The notes beneath the pieces were generated by a model. That model searched no databases, was not told the DNA's origin, and worked only from the letters and a program-made list of their open reading frames with translations. From Tessaracoccus defluvii (GTDB lineage Bacteria; Actinomycetota; Actinomycetes; Propionibacteriales; Propionibacteriaceae), in contig NZ_CP060789.1 in assembly GCF_014489575.1 (NCBI RefSeq), positions 3,534,001-3,598,000 of the forward strand: a stretch of DNA of 64,000 nt. Direction: 5' to 3'. Shown piece after piece: positions 8,486 through 18,195 of this stretch; position 1 is the stretch's first letter, and each line of letters opens with the position of its first letter. The position numbers were made by a program, and so were the translations under genes.

Positions 8486-9667
8486 GTGACGAACACCGCC
8501 AACTCCAGCCCCCAGATCCGCGAGATCGGCATCATCATGAACGGCGTCTCGGGGCGCATGGGGTACCGCCAGCACCTGGTGCGCTCCATCCTCGCCATCC
8601 GCGACGAGGGCGGCATTGAGCTCTCCGACGGCACCCGGATCACGGTCCGTCCGCTGCTGGTCGGCCGGAGCGAGGCCAAGCTCGCTGAGATCGCGGCCCG
8701 TCACGGCATCGAGGACTACACCACCGATCTCGACGCTGCGCTGGCCGACCCGAAGTGGGAGATCTACGCCGACTTCCTCGTCACCAAGGCCCGCTCGGCC
8801 GCGCTGCGGAAGGCCATCGCCGCAGGCAAGACCATCTACACGGAGAAGCCGACCGCCGAGTCCGTCGACGAGGCGCTCGAGCTGGCCCGGCTCGCCGCGG
8901 CCGCCGGCGTCAAGACCGGCGTCGTCCACGACAAGCTCTACCTCCCCGGCCTGCAGAAGCTGAAGCGTCTCATCGACTCCGGCTTCTTCGGCCGCATCCT
9001 CTCCGTGCGCGGCGAGTTCGGCTACTGGGTCTTCGAGGGTGACTGGCAGCCGGCGCAGCGTCCCAGCTGGAACTACCGCGTCGAGGACGGCGGCGGCATC
9101 ATCGTCGACATGTTCCCGCACTGGAACTACGTGCTGGAGAACCTCTTCGGCGAGGTCAAGAGCGTCTACGCGCAGGCATCCATCCACATCCCCGAGCGCT
9201 GGGACGAGAAGGGCGAGAAGTACGCAGCCACCGCTGAGGACGCCGCGTACGGGATCTTCGAGCTCGACGGCGGCACCGTCGCCCAGATCAACTCCAGCTG
9301 GACGACGCGCGTCAACCGCGACGAGCTCGTCGAGTTCCACGTCGACGGCACCCTCGGCTCCGCCGTCGTCGGCCTCTTCGGCGCCAAGATCCAGCACCGC
9401 AACGCCACCCCGAAGCCCGTCTGGAACCCCGACCTCGAGGACGCCCACGACTACGACGGCGACTGGGCCAAGGTGCCGACCAACGACGTCTTCGCCAACG
9501 GCTTCCGCCAGCAGTGGGAGGAGTTCCTTGAGTCCTATGTCGCCGGGACCGACTACCCGTTCGACCTGCTGGCCGGCGCCCGCGGAGTCCAGCTGGCAGC
9601 GGCCGGCCTGCAGTCCTCCGTCGAGGGCCGCAAGGTCGAGCTGCCCACGCTGAGCCTGGAGTCCTGA
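8486..9667 (+). CDS. Gfo/Idh/MocA family oxidoreductase
   Basis: The 393-residue protein begins at the GTG at 8486, with AAGGA seven bases upstream; the ATG at 8481 is followed at once by a stop. The N-terminal Rossmann part is unusual for the family (IGIIMNGVSGRMGYRQ, a dihydrodipicolinate-reductase-like glycine pattern), followed by TEKPTAES, which carries the conserved EKP motif. The C-terminal domain has DGGGIIVDMFPHW, the substrate-side histidine region. It overlaps functionally with the isomerase gene one base downstream. The likely role is NAD(P)-dependent oxidation of a sugar or sugar acid released from pectin. Confidence 0.8.
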   Translation: MTNTANSSPQIREIGIIMNGVSGRMGYRQHLVRSILAIRDEGGIELSDGTRITVRPLLVGRSEAKLAEIAARHGIEDYTTDLDAALADPKWEIYADFLVTKARSAALRKAIAAGKTIYTEKPTAESVDEALELARLAAAAGVKTGVVHDKLYLPGLQKLKRLIDSGFFGRILSVRGEFGYWVFEGDWQPAQRPSWNYRVEDGGGIIVDMFPHWNYVLENLFGEVKSVYAQASIHIPERWDEKGEKYAATAEDAAYGIFELDGGTVAQINSSWTTRVNRDELVEFHVDGTLGSAVVGLFGAKIQHRNATPKPVWNPDLEDAHDYDGDWAKVPTNDVFANGFRQQWEEFLESYVAGTDYPFDLLAGARGVQLAAAGLQSSVEGRKVELPTLSLES

Positions 9668-9668
9668 C

Positions 9669-10534
9669 GTGACCGGCGTGGACCCGCGCCTGTCCATCAA
9701 CCAGGCGACCATCAAGCACGCCGACCTCGCCACGGCCCTCCGCGTCACCGCGGAGGCCGGGGTGGGGCCATCGGCCTGTGGCGCGAGCCCGTCCAGGAGG
9801 TGGGGCTCGCCACCGCCGCGAAGATGCTCGCCGACAGCGGGCTGCGGTTCTCCTCCCACTGCCGGGGCGGGTTCTTCACCGTCGCCGAGGGGCCGGAGCG
9901 CCGAGCGTCCATCGACAACAACCGCAGCGCCATCGAGGAGACGGCGACCCTGGCCGCCGCGGGCGCACCAGGGTCCACCGCCGTTCTCGTGCTCGTCGCC
10001 GGAGGCCTGCCGGCCGGGTCGAGGGACCTTGCCGGCGCCCGTGAGCGGGTCCGCGACGCCATCGGCGAGCTTGCGCCCGAGGCCGCAGCCGCCGGTGTCC
10101 AGCTCGCGATCGAGCCGCTCCACCCCATGTACGCGTCCGACCGCTGCGTGGTCTCGACGCTGGGGCAGGCCCTCGACATCGCCGCGGACTTCGACGGCTC
10201 CGTCGTCGGCGCCGCCGTCGACACGTTCCACATCTGGTGGGATCCCGACGTCATCACCCAGGTGGAGCGTGCGGGCCGCGAGGGCCGCATCGCCACCTAC
10301 CAGGTGTGTGACTGGTCGACGCCGCTGGCCAGCGACGTGCTGCTCAGCCGTCACTACCCGGGCGACGGCGTGATCGACTTCGGCCCGATCACCCGGGCCG
10401 TCATGGCCTCCGGCTACGACCGGGACATCGAGGTCGAGATCTTCAACGAGGAGATCTGGGCAACCGATCCCGCGGTGGCCGTGCAGCGCACCGCCGCCGG
10501 GTTTGCGTCGGCGGTGTCCCCGCACCTCGGCTGA
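9669..10534 (+). pseudogene. Sugar phosphate isomerase/epimerase (TIM barrel), one-base frameshift
   Basis: The GTG start lies one base after the preceding stop. The frame shifts at the G-run 9764-9767; adding one G reads EAGVGAIGLWREPVQEVG and gives 288 residues, normal for xylose-isomerase-like TIM-barrel proteins. Metal and catalytic features include IEPLHPMY, AAVDTFHIWWDP and the C-terminal VEIFNEE. It probably acts with the upstream dehydrogenase as a two-gene unit. Given the many identical single-base losses in this window, it is likely functional and miscalled. Confidence 0.75.
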
Positions 10535-10569
10535 GCTGTGCTGCCGCAGAAGGCGGCAGAAGACGCCAC

Positions 10570-10598
10570 AAGGGCCGGTCCTGCTGGGACCGGCCCTT
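10570..10598 (+). terminator. Hairpin terminator after the isomerase gene
   Basis: A perfect 12-bp stem, AAGGGCCGGTCC / GGACCGGCCCTT, with a 5-base loop lies about 36 bp after the stop at 10534. It is followed by CGTCGTCC rather than a T-run, as is usual in high-GC actinobacteria. Confidence 0.65.
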
Positions 10599-10635
10599 CG
10601 TCGTCCCCGAACCCGGGGGACCCGGAGACGGGTGT

Positions 10636-10661
10636 GGGGCCGGTCCACGCGGACCGACCCC
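10636..10661 (-). terminator. Hairpin terminator after the rhamnogalacturonan lyase gene
   Basis: GGGGCCGGTCC / GGACCGACCCC forms an 11-bp stem with one mismatch and a 4-base loop. It lies 19 bp beyond the lyase stop on the minus strand and, together with 10570-10598, isolates the two convergent units. Confidence 0.55.
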
Positions 10662-10679
10662 GCCTCAGTCACGTCGTGC

Positions 10680-13600
10680 TCAGTACGTTCCGAGGTCCTC
10701 CCAGGGCCCGTGGGGCGTGCCCGGGGTCTGGTTGCGGGTCCACCACTTGGCCTTCCAGGTGTGGCCGTTGTGGGCGACGGTTTCTCCGCCCTTGTAGGTC
10801 CAGGAGCTGGTCCAGGTGCGGATGTCGTCTCCTGCGGCGGGGACGAGGGTGCCTTGTTCCATCCAGGGTCCGGTGTTGGTGGTGCCGGGGGTCTGGTTGC
10901 GGGTCCACCATTGGGCGACGTAGGTCTTCCCGTTGTGGGTGACGGTGTCGCCGGTGTCGTAGGTGGCCTTCGCGTCCCATGCAGGATGGGCGGGCGGCGC
11001 CGGCTCGACCAGCGTGAAGGTCACCGTCGTGACGTTGCCCGCCACGTCGAAGACCCGCAGCTCGTTGGCGCCGAGCACCGCGCCGAAGACACCCGGTCGC
11101 ACCCCGTTGAGGTCCGACCACGTGTTGTCGACCAGGTCCTTCTCGACCCCGTTCAGCGTGAGCCGGTCCACCTTGTGCTCATCGAAGAGCTTGAAGGAGA
11201 CGACCTCGTAGCCATCCTCGGCGGTGCCGATCGTCTCGCCGGCGCCCGTCTTGACGGTCACCGTCGGGGCGGTCAGGTCGCGCTGCGGGACGGTGATGTC
11301 GGTCCGCTGCGACGGAAGCTCCGCCTCGTCGCCGAGGTAGAAGCTCGCGAAGCCGACCTGGTCGTAGCCGGTGTTCTTGTTGGCCACGCCGTTGCGGTAC
11401 ATCGGATCGTGCATCAGGGTGCGGATGCCGTACTGGGTGGGCGCCAGCGTCGTCACGATCGCCAGCCGGTTCCCGGAGGCCCGCAACACGAGCTCCTCGC
11501 GCCAGTCGCCGAGGAGATCGGCCTTGAGGGTCGGCGTGCTCTTGCTTCCCGTCGACGTGAGCCCGGTGGCCAGGTACTGCGTCGCCGCGAAGGTCTCGTC
11601 ATTGACGGTGCTGATGTTCGCGCCGTTGACGGCCATGTGGGTCAGGCCGCTGCCGAACCAGATGGCATTCAGCCCCTGGGCGATGCCGCGGGCCGTGGCC
11701 GTCGTGGTGAGGACGCGTCCGTCGACGAGGCTCCTGACCTCGCGGGTCGAGGCCGCGGACCCGGCCTGGGCGCCCGGCCAGCGGTTCGAGAAGTTGCCCG
11801 CGACGCTGCCCTCGTCGTCGCTCTGCTGGTACCGGCCGTAGATCATCGAGTTCTCGACGACGATCTCGCCGTCGCTGCCGAGCCGTCGGCCCTTCAGCGG
11901 GTCGTGCGCCTCCGGGCCGGGGATCCAGCCGTAGTGGCGGCCGTTGCGGAGGTCGTCGTAGAGGTGCTCCTCGCTGCCCGAGAAGTGCATGATCTTGTCG
12001 TCCGCATCGACGGGCAGCAGGGCGCTGCGGTCACCGTGACGCAGCGGCGCCCACTCGTTGAGCGGGTTGTTGCGGACCTCATCGGTGGCGAACTCGAAGA
12101 CGCCGACGGCGGGCGCCTTCCCGTCCATGCCCGCAATGGTGGGCATGACGTCCCCGTTCAGGACGAGGGGCTCGATCTCCTTCCCGTCGGCGCTCAGCCC
12201 CAGGACCATCGCCTTCATCACGATCTCGTCCCTGCCGTCCCCGTCGAGGTCGGCCGAGGTCGTGAAGTGGTTGCCGCGGTTCTGGTAGTCGTAGGCGCTG
12301 CCGCCCAGGGCCCAGTCGTCAGGATCCGCCGAGTCGAACGCGGCCTGCAGGACGACCTCGCCGTCGACGACGGTGTACGCCGCGAACGCGGTGCGGGCGT
12401 AGTACCCGCGCTGCGACACGGCGGAGGTGTGGGTGCCGTCGAGGTTGGCCACGACGCCGAGGTACCGGTTGGCGCGGTTGCCCTGCGCGTCGCCCCACGA
12501 GGCCGCCTTCCACGGATCGGTCAGCCAGTACGCCTGCGACGGATCCATCATCTGCGCCTTGTAGCTGTCCGGCGTGTCGGTGCCGGGGCCGGGGAAGGCG
12601 AGGTAGGCGTAGTTGCCGCGCTGGGTGGCGGGTGTCATGGCCCAGTCGTCGCCGTCGACGCTGCCCGCGTAGGTGTGCGGGTAGGCGGCGCTGTCGACGA
12701 GCACGCCCTTGCCGGCGCCCTCGTCCCACTCGAACGCGGAGAAGAACTCCTGGTCGTCCTTGGCCTCGCCGATCGGACCGACGTGGTACGTCTTGATCCA
12801 GCGCTTGATCGCCGGGTTGTTGGGCCCGTCGTTGCCGCCGCCGGCGATGGGGCTGCGGTAGGAGATGGTGAAGCTGTTGAGCAGCGACCAGTACGTGTCG
12901 AGCGACTGCTCGTCTCCTGCGGCGAAGTACTCCTGGAACTTCGGCTGCGTCGACTTGAGGCCGTCGGCGCCGCCGACGACGGTCGCGGCCGTGTCGGGGT
13001 AGACGACGCTCTGCGATGCCTCGTCCCAGTTGCCGATGCGGGTGCCGAGGCCGGTCTTCAGCATCAGCTCGGAACGGCCGTCGGAGTCGAAGTCACCGGC
13101 GAACAGCGTGGTCTCGTGGCCGTTGGCCGCGCGCACGTTGTAGCCCATGTCGACCCGGAACAGCAGCGTGCCGTCCTGCTTGTAGACGTCGATGTACTCC
13201 GGCGCGGTGGTCGTGTTGGACCCGTTGAAGATGGGCTCCGAGTACATCGGGTCCTGCTGCGTGGAGCGCCACTTGACGACGACCTCGTACTCGCCGTCGC
13301 CGTCGAAGTCGCCGACCGTCATGTCCTCCGTCGCGTAGGGGGCGCTCAGCGAGGTGTGGATCGCGCCCGACCCCGTCTTCGCGTACGGGAGGCTGGTTCC
13401 GGAGTCGAGGTTCTCCACGTAGGTGACGAACTTCGCCTCGAGTTCGGCGTAGAGGGCGTCGGAGATGACGCCGTCGGCGCCGAGGGAGGCGGTGGGCTGC
13501 CAGGTCTCGCCGTTGTAGGAGTTGAGCTTCTCGACCCAGCCGTCCAGGTCGGCCGCCGTCACGGGCGTGCCGTTGGCGTGCGGCTCGCGGAAGGCGCGCA

Positions 13601-14288
13601 GGAGGTCCATATCCACGACGAACCAGTGCTCGCCCTCCGTGCCGGGGACGACCATTTCAGCCGCGTTCAGGTTCGTGCCGGGGCCGAACCGCTTGTCGCG
13701 GTAGGTGAAGTGGGCCAACTGGACCGGCTCGGGCGCCGGCTTGAGCGGGATGTAGTGGGCCGCGCCCCGATCGGCCTGGGCCGGGGAGCCCAGCGCCGAC
13801 AGCATGGGGACGCTGAGCCCCTGACGGGGACCCTCGATCCCGTTGACGACGGGAGCGACCTCGTAGACGGACGCGACGGTGCCGTCGGGATCGAGGTAGT
13901 TGGACGGCGTCACGTCCTCCTTCACGACGCCGGGGTTGGTGGCGTAGTCGCTCTCCGGCTGCACGTCGCGCGGCGCGACCGTGGCGATGCGCGCGAAGTC
14001 GGCGTCACCGTCCTGGCGGTAGACGTTCCACGAGATGGCATCGGGCTCGTCGCCCAGGAAACGCCAGCTGAGGAAGACGCCTCCCTCGGTCTGGGCGGCG
14101 ACGAGGCCGCGGGTGAGGTACTCCATGGAGCGGACCGTCGGAGCGGGGTCGGCGTTCGCCGTCTGCGGGGCGGCGGCGAAGAAGGAGGCCCCGAGGGCCA
14201 GGGCCGCGGTGGTCGCAGCGAGCTTGCGCAGGGGACGGCGGGGGTCCGGTCCTGCTGGATGGATGAGGGGAGAGGTGTGTCTGGGCAC
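10680..14288 (-). CDS. Secreted rhamnogalacturonan lyase (PL11) with two chitin-binding-type modules
   Basis: I choose the GTG at 14288 because AAAGGA precedes it; an in-frame GTG at 14315 is possible. It encodes 1202 residues: a signal peptide ending near residue 46 (TANA-DPAP), then a PL11 rhamnogalacturonan endolyase with Asp-rich calcium-binding loops (VGDFDGDGEYEVV, AGDFDSDGRSE, SADLDGDGRDE). A domain of roughly 100 residues follows, then two modules at about 1103-1148 and 1155-1202, each with QWWTRNQTPG or KWWTRNQTPG, the CBM5/12 signature. The family cleaves rhamnogalacturonan I by beta-elimination outside the cell. A LacI-type box lies 86 bp upstream of the start. The carbohydrate-binding modules would anchor it to insoluble polymer; chitin-type modules on a pectinase are uncommon. 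Confidence 0.88.
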   Translation of the reverse strand: MPRHTSPLIHPAGPDPRRPLRKLAATTAALALGASFFAAAPQTANADPAPTVRSMEYLTRGLVAAQTEGGVFLSWRFLGDEPDAISWNVYRQDGDADFARIATVAPRDVQPESDYATNPGVVKEDVTPSNYLDPDGTVASVYEVAPVVNGIEGPRQGLSVPMLSALGSPAQADRGAAHYIPLKPAPEPVQLAHFTYRDKRFGPGTNLNAAEMVVPGTEGEHWFVVDMDLLRAFREPHANGTPVTAADLDGWVEKLNSYNGETWQPTASLGADGVISDALYAELEAKFVTYVENLDSGTSLPYAKTGSGAIHTSLSAPYATEDMTVGDFDGDGEYEVVVKWRSTQQDPMYSEPIFNGSNTTTAPEYIDVYKQDGTLLFRVDMGYNVRAANGHETTLFAGDFDSDGRSELMLKTGLGTRIGNWDEASQSVVYPDTAATVVGGADGLKSTQPKFQEYFAAGDEQSLDTYWSLLNSFTISYRSPIAGGGNDGPNNPAIKRWIKTYHVGPIGEAKDDQEFFSAFEWDEGAGKGVLVDSAAYPHTYAGSVDGDDWAMTPATQRGNYAYLAFPGPGTDTPDSYKAQMMDPSQAYWLTDPWKAASWGDAQGNRANRYLGVVANLDGTHTSAVSQRGYYARTAFAAYTVVDGEVVLQAAFDSADPDDWALGGSAYDYQNRGNHFTTSADLDGDGRDEIVMKAMVLGLSADGKEIEPLVLNGDVMPTIAGMDGKAPAVGVFEFATDEVRNNPLNEWAPLRHGDRSALLPVDADDKIMHFSGSEEHLYDDLRNGRHYGWIPGPEAHDPLKGRRLGSDGEIVVENSMIYGRYQQSDDEGSVAGNFSNRWPGAQAGSAASTREVRSLVDGRVLTTTATARGIAQGLNAIWFGSGLTHMAVNGANISTVNDETFAATQYLATGLTSTGSKSTPTLKADLLGDWREELVLRASGNRLAIVTTLAPTQYGIRTLMHDPMYRNGVANKNTGYDQVGFASFYLGDEAELPSQRTDITVPQRDLTAPTVTVKTGAGETIGTAEDGYEVVSFKLFDEHKVDRLTLNGVEKDLVDNTWSDLNGVRPGVFGAVLGANELRVFDVAGNVTTVTFTLVEPAPPAHPAWDAKATYDTGDTVTHNGKTYVAQWWTRNQTPGTTNTGPWMEQGTLVPAAGDDIRTWTSSWTYKGGETVAHNGHTWKAKWWTRNQTPGTPHGPWEDLGTY

Positions 14289-14373
14289 CTTGCCCGTTCC
14301 TTTCCTGCCGGCCACACCGTCGGTGGTGTGGGGGCGCGGGTGAGGGGGATGTCGATAAAGCGACCCGACCTTG

Positions 14374-14387
14374 GGTAATCGCTTTCC
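14374..14387 (-). promoter_or_regulatory. LacI-type operator upstream of the lyase
   Basis: GGTAATCGCTTTCC matches the right half of the AAAGCGCTTTCC box exactly and the left half poorly. It lies upstream of the lyase start. No other element is evident in the gap to 14581 apart from the channel gene's leader. Confidence 0.55.
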
Positions 14388-14580
14388 GAGGAACGTAGCC
14401 TGCCCGGAGGTGGTGACGCAAGGGAAGGCCGGGGAAATGAGACGAAGGTCGACTCGTGAGGCTGGGCAGGCGCGGCCGGGGGCATGCGGGACTGGCTAGG
14501 GGGTTTGCCGTGGCCGGCCGCCCGCGCGTCCGGTCCCGCCTCGCCCTTTCCCACGTCGCCCTGGGGCACAATCGGAGGGC

Positions 14581-15357
14581 ATGTACGGTGACAAGGTTGT
14601 CCGATGGGAGCGGTGGACGAAGTGGCCGCTCGTGGTCGCTGGAGCGTTGTTCCTGCTGACCTTCGCGCTCGAGGTCATCGACCCCGATTCGTGGTGGGCG
14701 CTCACCGTCGCCAGGCCGCTCCTCATCGTGCTGTGGGCACTGTTCGCCACCGACTACGCGGTGCGGCTGGTCTTGGCGGAGCGCCGCTGGCACTGGTTCC
14801 GGCGGCACCTCCTCGACCTGGTCATCGTCCTGCTGCCGATGTTCCGCCCGCTGCAACTCGTCGAGTTCGTTGCCCTCCTGATCCTGGCCGAACGGGAAGC
14901 GGGGGCCGCGACCCGCGGGCGCGTGGCCACCTACGCCGTCTTCGGCACCGTCCTTGCGGTCTTCGTGGCCAGCCTCGCCGTCCTCGAGGTCGAACGAGGG
15001 GGGAGCGGCCCGATCCGGAGCTTCCCGGATGCGCTGTGGTGGTCTGTTGGGACGGTCACGACGGTCGGGGCGGAGGGGGTCCATCCGGTCACCGACGCGG
15101 GCAGGGCGGTGTCGTTCCTCCTGACGCTGGTGGGCCTCGCGCTCCTCGGAGTGGTGACGGCGCTGCTCACCTCCTGGGTCCTGGAGAGGGTCACCGTCTC
15201 TGCCGGCGTGCCTGCCCCGGCTGGTGAGGACCAGGTGGAGGAACTGCGCGCTGAGATGGCCGAGCTGAGGACGCTGCTGGCAGCGGCGGTCGAGGAGCGC
15301 GAACGCCCCGCGGGCGACGGGCTGGCCGGCTCGCCCAGCGTCGCGTCGGCGGGCTGA
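14581..15357 (+). CDS. Ion channel protein with potassium-channel fold and atypical filter
   Basis: The 258-residue protein has about six hydrophobic segments. Segments at roughly 15-33, 45-65 and 75-105 form a voltage-sensor-like half. A final pair (about 118-136 and 168-192) brackets a pore loop, ALWWSVGTVTTVGAEG, at about 151-166. The canonical potassium filter is TVGYGD; here it reads TVGAEG, losing the Tyr and the second Gly. The C-terminal 60 residues are a charged, helix-prone tail (VEELRAEMAELRTLL), possibly a coiled coil for oligomerisation. Selectivity cannot be assumed. The gene stands alone. Confidence 0.7.
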   Translation: MYGDKVVRWERWTKWPLVVAGALFLLTFALEVIDPDSWWALTVARPLLIVLWALFATDYAVRLVLAERRWHWFRRHLLDLVIVLLPMFRPLQLVEFVALLILAEREAGAATRGRVATYAVFGTVLAVFVASLAVLEVERGGSGPIRSFPDALWWSVGTVTTVGAEGVHPVTDAGRAVSFLLTLVGLALLGVVTALLTSWVLERVTVSAGVPAPAGEDQVEELRAEMAELRTLLAAAVEERERPAGDGLAGSPSVASAG

Positions 15358-15428
15358 CCGCGCGGGAGGGGTGAGCCGGGTCGGAGCCGGCGGCAGTCAG
15401 GGGCGCCTCGATCGATACCGATCGATTG

Positions 15429-16438
15429 TCAATAGGCATGTGCGGCGGGGCCCGTCGACTCACGCCAGACCGGCGACATCAGGGGGGCGGCGGCTTCCGT
15501 CGGCTCGAGGCCGAGGGCGCGCAGCAGGCTGGCGCCTGCCCGCCGTCCGACCTCGGTGTGGTCGATCGCGACGCTGGTCAGCGCCGGCGTCGTCCATCCC
15601 GCGACGGTGCCCGTGTCGAAGCCTGTGACGCTCAGGTCCTCGGGACCCGCCAGCCGCGCCCGATGGCCCCGCGCACCGCTCCGAGGGCGAGCAGGTCGTT
15701 GGCCGCGATGACGGCGGTGACGCCCCCGTCGGCGGGCAGGTCGGCCACCGCGTGCATCGCCACCGCTGGATCCCAGTGGCACTCGACGACCCCGCGGTCG
15801 TCGAGGCCCAGCTCCGCGACCGCCGTCAGGTAGGCGTCGCGCCTGGCGCAGGCCGACTCGTGCTCGTACGACCCGGCCAGGTGCAGGAAGCCTCGGTGCC
15901 CGGCGGCCGCGAGGCGCGCCACGAGCTCGCGAATGGGGGCGGCGGTCGCCAGTTCCCCGATGCCGTGGAGGTCGTCGTCGTACAGCGGAAACTCGACGAC
16001 GGTGGGCGCCCCTGCGCCGGGGGCGGGGAGACCGAGTGGTGTCAGCGCCAGCACGCCCTCGAACAGGCCGGAGCCCAGCAGGTCGAGCGCCCGGCGCCGC
16101 CGCTCGTCGGGACTGCCGCCGAGCGCCACCACGTCGACGGTGAAGCCGGCCTCGCGGACGGCGCCGGACACCCCGCGCAGCACGTCGCCCGAGCTGGCCG
16201 TTGGCCCCTCGGGGAGGAGAACGGCCATCCGGCCCGTGTGTCGGGTCCGCATGGCGCGGGCCGCGAGGTTCGGCTGGTAGTCCAGATCCGCGATGGCGGC
16301 GGCGATGGCGTCCCGGTAGGACTCCCTGACGGTGGCATCCGCGCGGAGGTAGCGGCTGACGGTCTGGTGCGAGACCCCCGCCCGCTGGGCCACGTCACGG
16401 ATGGTGACCGGGCGCCCGGGGCGCGGAACTGTGCTCAC
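15429..16438 (-). pseudogene. LacI-family transcriptional regulator, one-base frameshift
   Basis: The likely start is the GTG at 16438, giving VSTVPRPGRPVTIRDVAQ with the HTH (VTIRDVAQRAGVSHQTVSRY) at the usual place; the ATG at 16471 lies inside the operator. The ligand-binding domain follows. The frame breaks at 15642-15644 (GGG on the plus strand): one added base reads RVPEDLSVTGFDTGTVAG, a standard LacI sequence, and the total becomes 336 residues. It is divergent from a Gfo/Idh/MocA gene and probably controls it through the palindromes between them. Confidence 0.8.
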
Positions 16439-16459
16439 CGTGCCATCTTGACACACCTT

Positions 16460-16495
16460 GTGATCGATCACTAGCGTTCAGAGTGAACGATCACT
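16460..16495. promoter_or_regulatory. Palindromic operators between LacI gene and dehydrogenase
   Basis: GTGATCGATCAC (16460-16471) is a perfect 12-bp palindrome, and AGTGAACGATCACT (16482-16495) is an imperfect one 11 bp further on, sharing the GATCAC half. They lie between two divergent genes, where an autoregulating LacI protein would be expected to bind. The motif differs from the AAAGCGCTTT boxes elsewhere. Confidence 0.6.
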
Positions 16496-16520
16496 TAGCC
16501 CGAGAATGAGAGGCGCTCCT

Positions 16521-17980
16521 GTGTCCCAGCAGCCCGTGACCGACCAGAACCCCACCGCGCCCCGGCCGGCATCCTCCGCGTCGTCGACGCCCGACGCCGG
16601 CGTCATTCCCCGCTTCGCGCCCGCCCCGAGGGCCGCGCGCGCCGTCGTTTCGCCGTCATCGGAACCGGGCACCGCTCCGGCATGTACGTGTCGGCGATCA
16701 CGGGGGACCACGCGGACGTCGCCGAGTTGGTCGCCTGGTGCGACACGAACCCCGGCCGCATGGGCGTCTACGACGCGGAAGCAGGTGACGCGCTGGGTCT
16801 GGGCGGGCCCGCGGGACTGCCCCAGTACGGGCCGGACGACCTCGAACGGATGATCGCCGAGCAGCGCGTCGACGCAGTCGTCATCACGACCCCGGACTAC
16901 ACCCACGCCGGGTTCGTCACCCGCGCCCAGGCCGCCGGCGTCGACGTCGTCGTCGAGAAGCCGCTCGCCACCACCGCCGGTCAGTGTCGCGACATCATCG
17001 ACTCCGTCGCGGCGACGGGCCGCGACCTGACGATGACCTTCAACTACCGCTATGCCCCGCGGAACTCGACGTTGCGCGAGGTCATCGCCTCGGGCGCCAT
17101 CGGCACTCCGACGAGCGTGCACTTCGAATGGGTGCTCGACACGGTGCACGGCGCCGACTACTTCCGTCGCTGGCACCGGCAGCGGGAGAACTCGGGCAGC
17201 CTGCTCATCCACAAGGCGGCCCACCACTTCGACCTGGTGAACTGGTGGCTGGACGACGTTCCGGCCCGCGTCTTCGCCTCGGCCGGCCTACAGTTCTACG
17301 GCGCCGCCAACGCGGCGGCCCGCGGCCTGGGGGAGCGGCCCGAACGGGGCACCGGCGCCGGCCGTGACCCGTGGGCGCTCGACCTGACGCGCGATCCGCG
17401 GCTGAAGGCCCTCTACCTCGATGCCGAGCACCACGACGGCTACCTGCGTGACCGCGACGTCTTCGGCCCCGGCATCGACATCTACGACAACATGTCGCTG
17501 GTCGTCGACTACCGCTCCGGCGCCCGCATGTCGTACTCGCTGAACGCGCACTCGCCCTGGGAGGGGTACACCGTCGCCGTCAACGGCACCGAGGGCCGGG
17601 CGGAGCTGACGGTCGTCGAGCGCGGCGCCGTCCTGATCGGGGAGGACGGTGAGGTCGTGCTCGACGCGTCGGCCAACCCGGACGGCCCGGGCGTGACGAC
17701 CTCGCGTCCGGAGGGCGAGCGGCTCGTCGTGCAGCGTCACTGGGGCGCGGCAGAGGGGATCCCGGTGCCCGCGGGCATCGGCGGTCATGGGGGCGGCGAC
17801 GCGATCCTCCTCATGGACGTCTTCCGGCGTGACCTGCGCCTGTCTGACGATCCGCTGGGCCGGGCTGCGGGCTACCTGGACGGGGTCCGGGCGGTCGCCG
17901 TCGGGATCGCGGCAAACGAGTCGCTGGCGTCGGGCCGCGCTGTGACGATGGAGGAACTGGGCCTGGCGCCTGCCGTCTGA
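16521..17980 (+). pseudogene. Gfo/Idh/MocA family oxidoreductase, one-base frameshift near N-terminus
   Basis: The start may be the GTG at 16521 (GAGAGG upstream) or the ATG at 16506. About 40 Pro/Ala-rich residues precede the Rossmann core. The frame breaks at the C-run 16624-16627; one added C gives APEGRARRRFAVIGTGHRSG, restoring the dinucleotide-binding motif, and about 486 residues in total. Further motifs are VVEKPLATTAGQ and KAAHHFDLVNWW. The C-terminal part is longer than in typical family members (about 350-390), like the large sugar-utilisation members of actinobacteria. Probably under the adjacent LacI regulator. Confidence 0.75.
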
Positions 17981-18043
17981 CCCGGTGGGCACCGGCCGCC
18001 TGACCAGGCCATCTGACCCGGCCGGGGGGCCCCGTGCACGTTT

Positions 18044-18148
18044 CTCCGCTGAGCCGCCGCTGTGTGCATATGCACGGAGCGGCGGCCTGAGCCAGACGAA
18101 TGCACGGGGAAGCCAGATTCGTGCACGTGGGGCCAGATTCGTGCACGG
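18044..18148. repeat. Dispersed AGATTYGTGCAC repeat copy
   Basis: GAGCCGCCGC and GCGGCGGC form an inverted repeat around the perfect palindrome GTGCATATGCAC. Two half-sites AGATTCGTGCAC follow at 18115-18126 and 18135-18146, plus a degenerate one (AGACGAATGCAC). It lies between the convergent stops at 17980 and 18196. No gene is evident here. Confidence 0.75.
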
Positions 18149-18195
18149 GCTCCCCGAGGGCCGCAGCCGCCCGGCCTCGACGTCGAGCAGGACGG

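Noticed and set aside
10503..14378. 1291-codon plus-strand ORF
   Set aside because: It is the antisense shadow of the rhamnogalacturonan lyase gene. Its composition (Arg/Val/Gly-rich) lacks any fold, and the opposite strand has clear domains.
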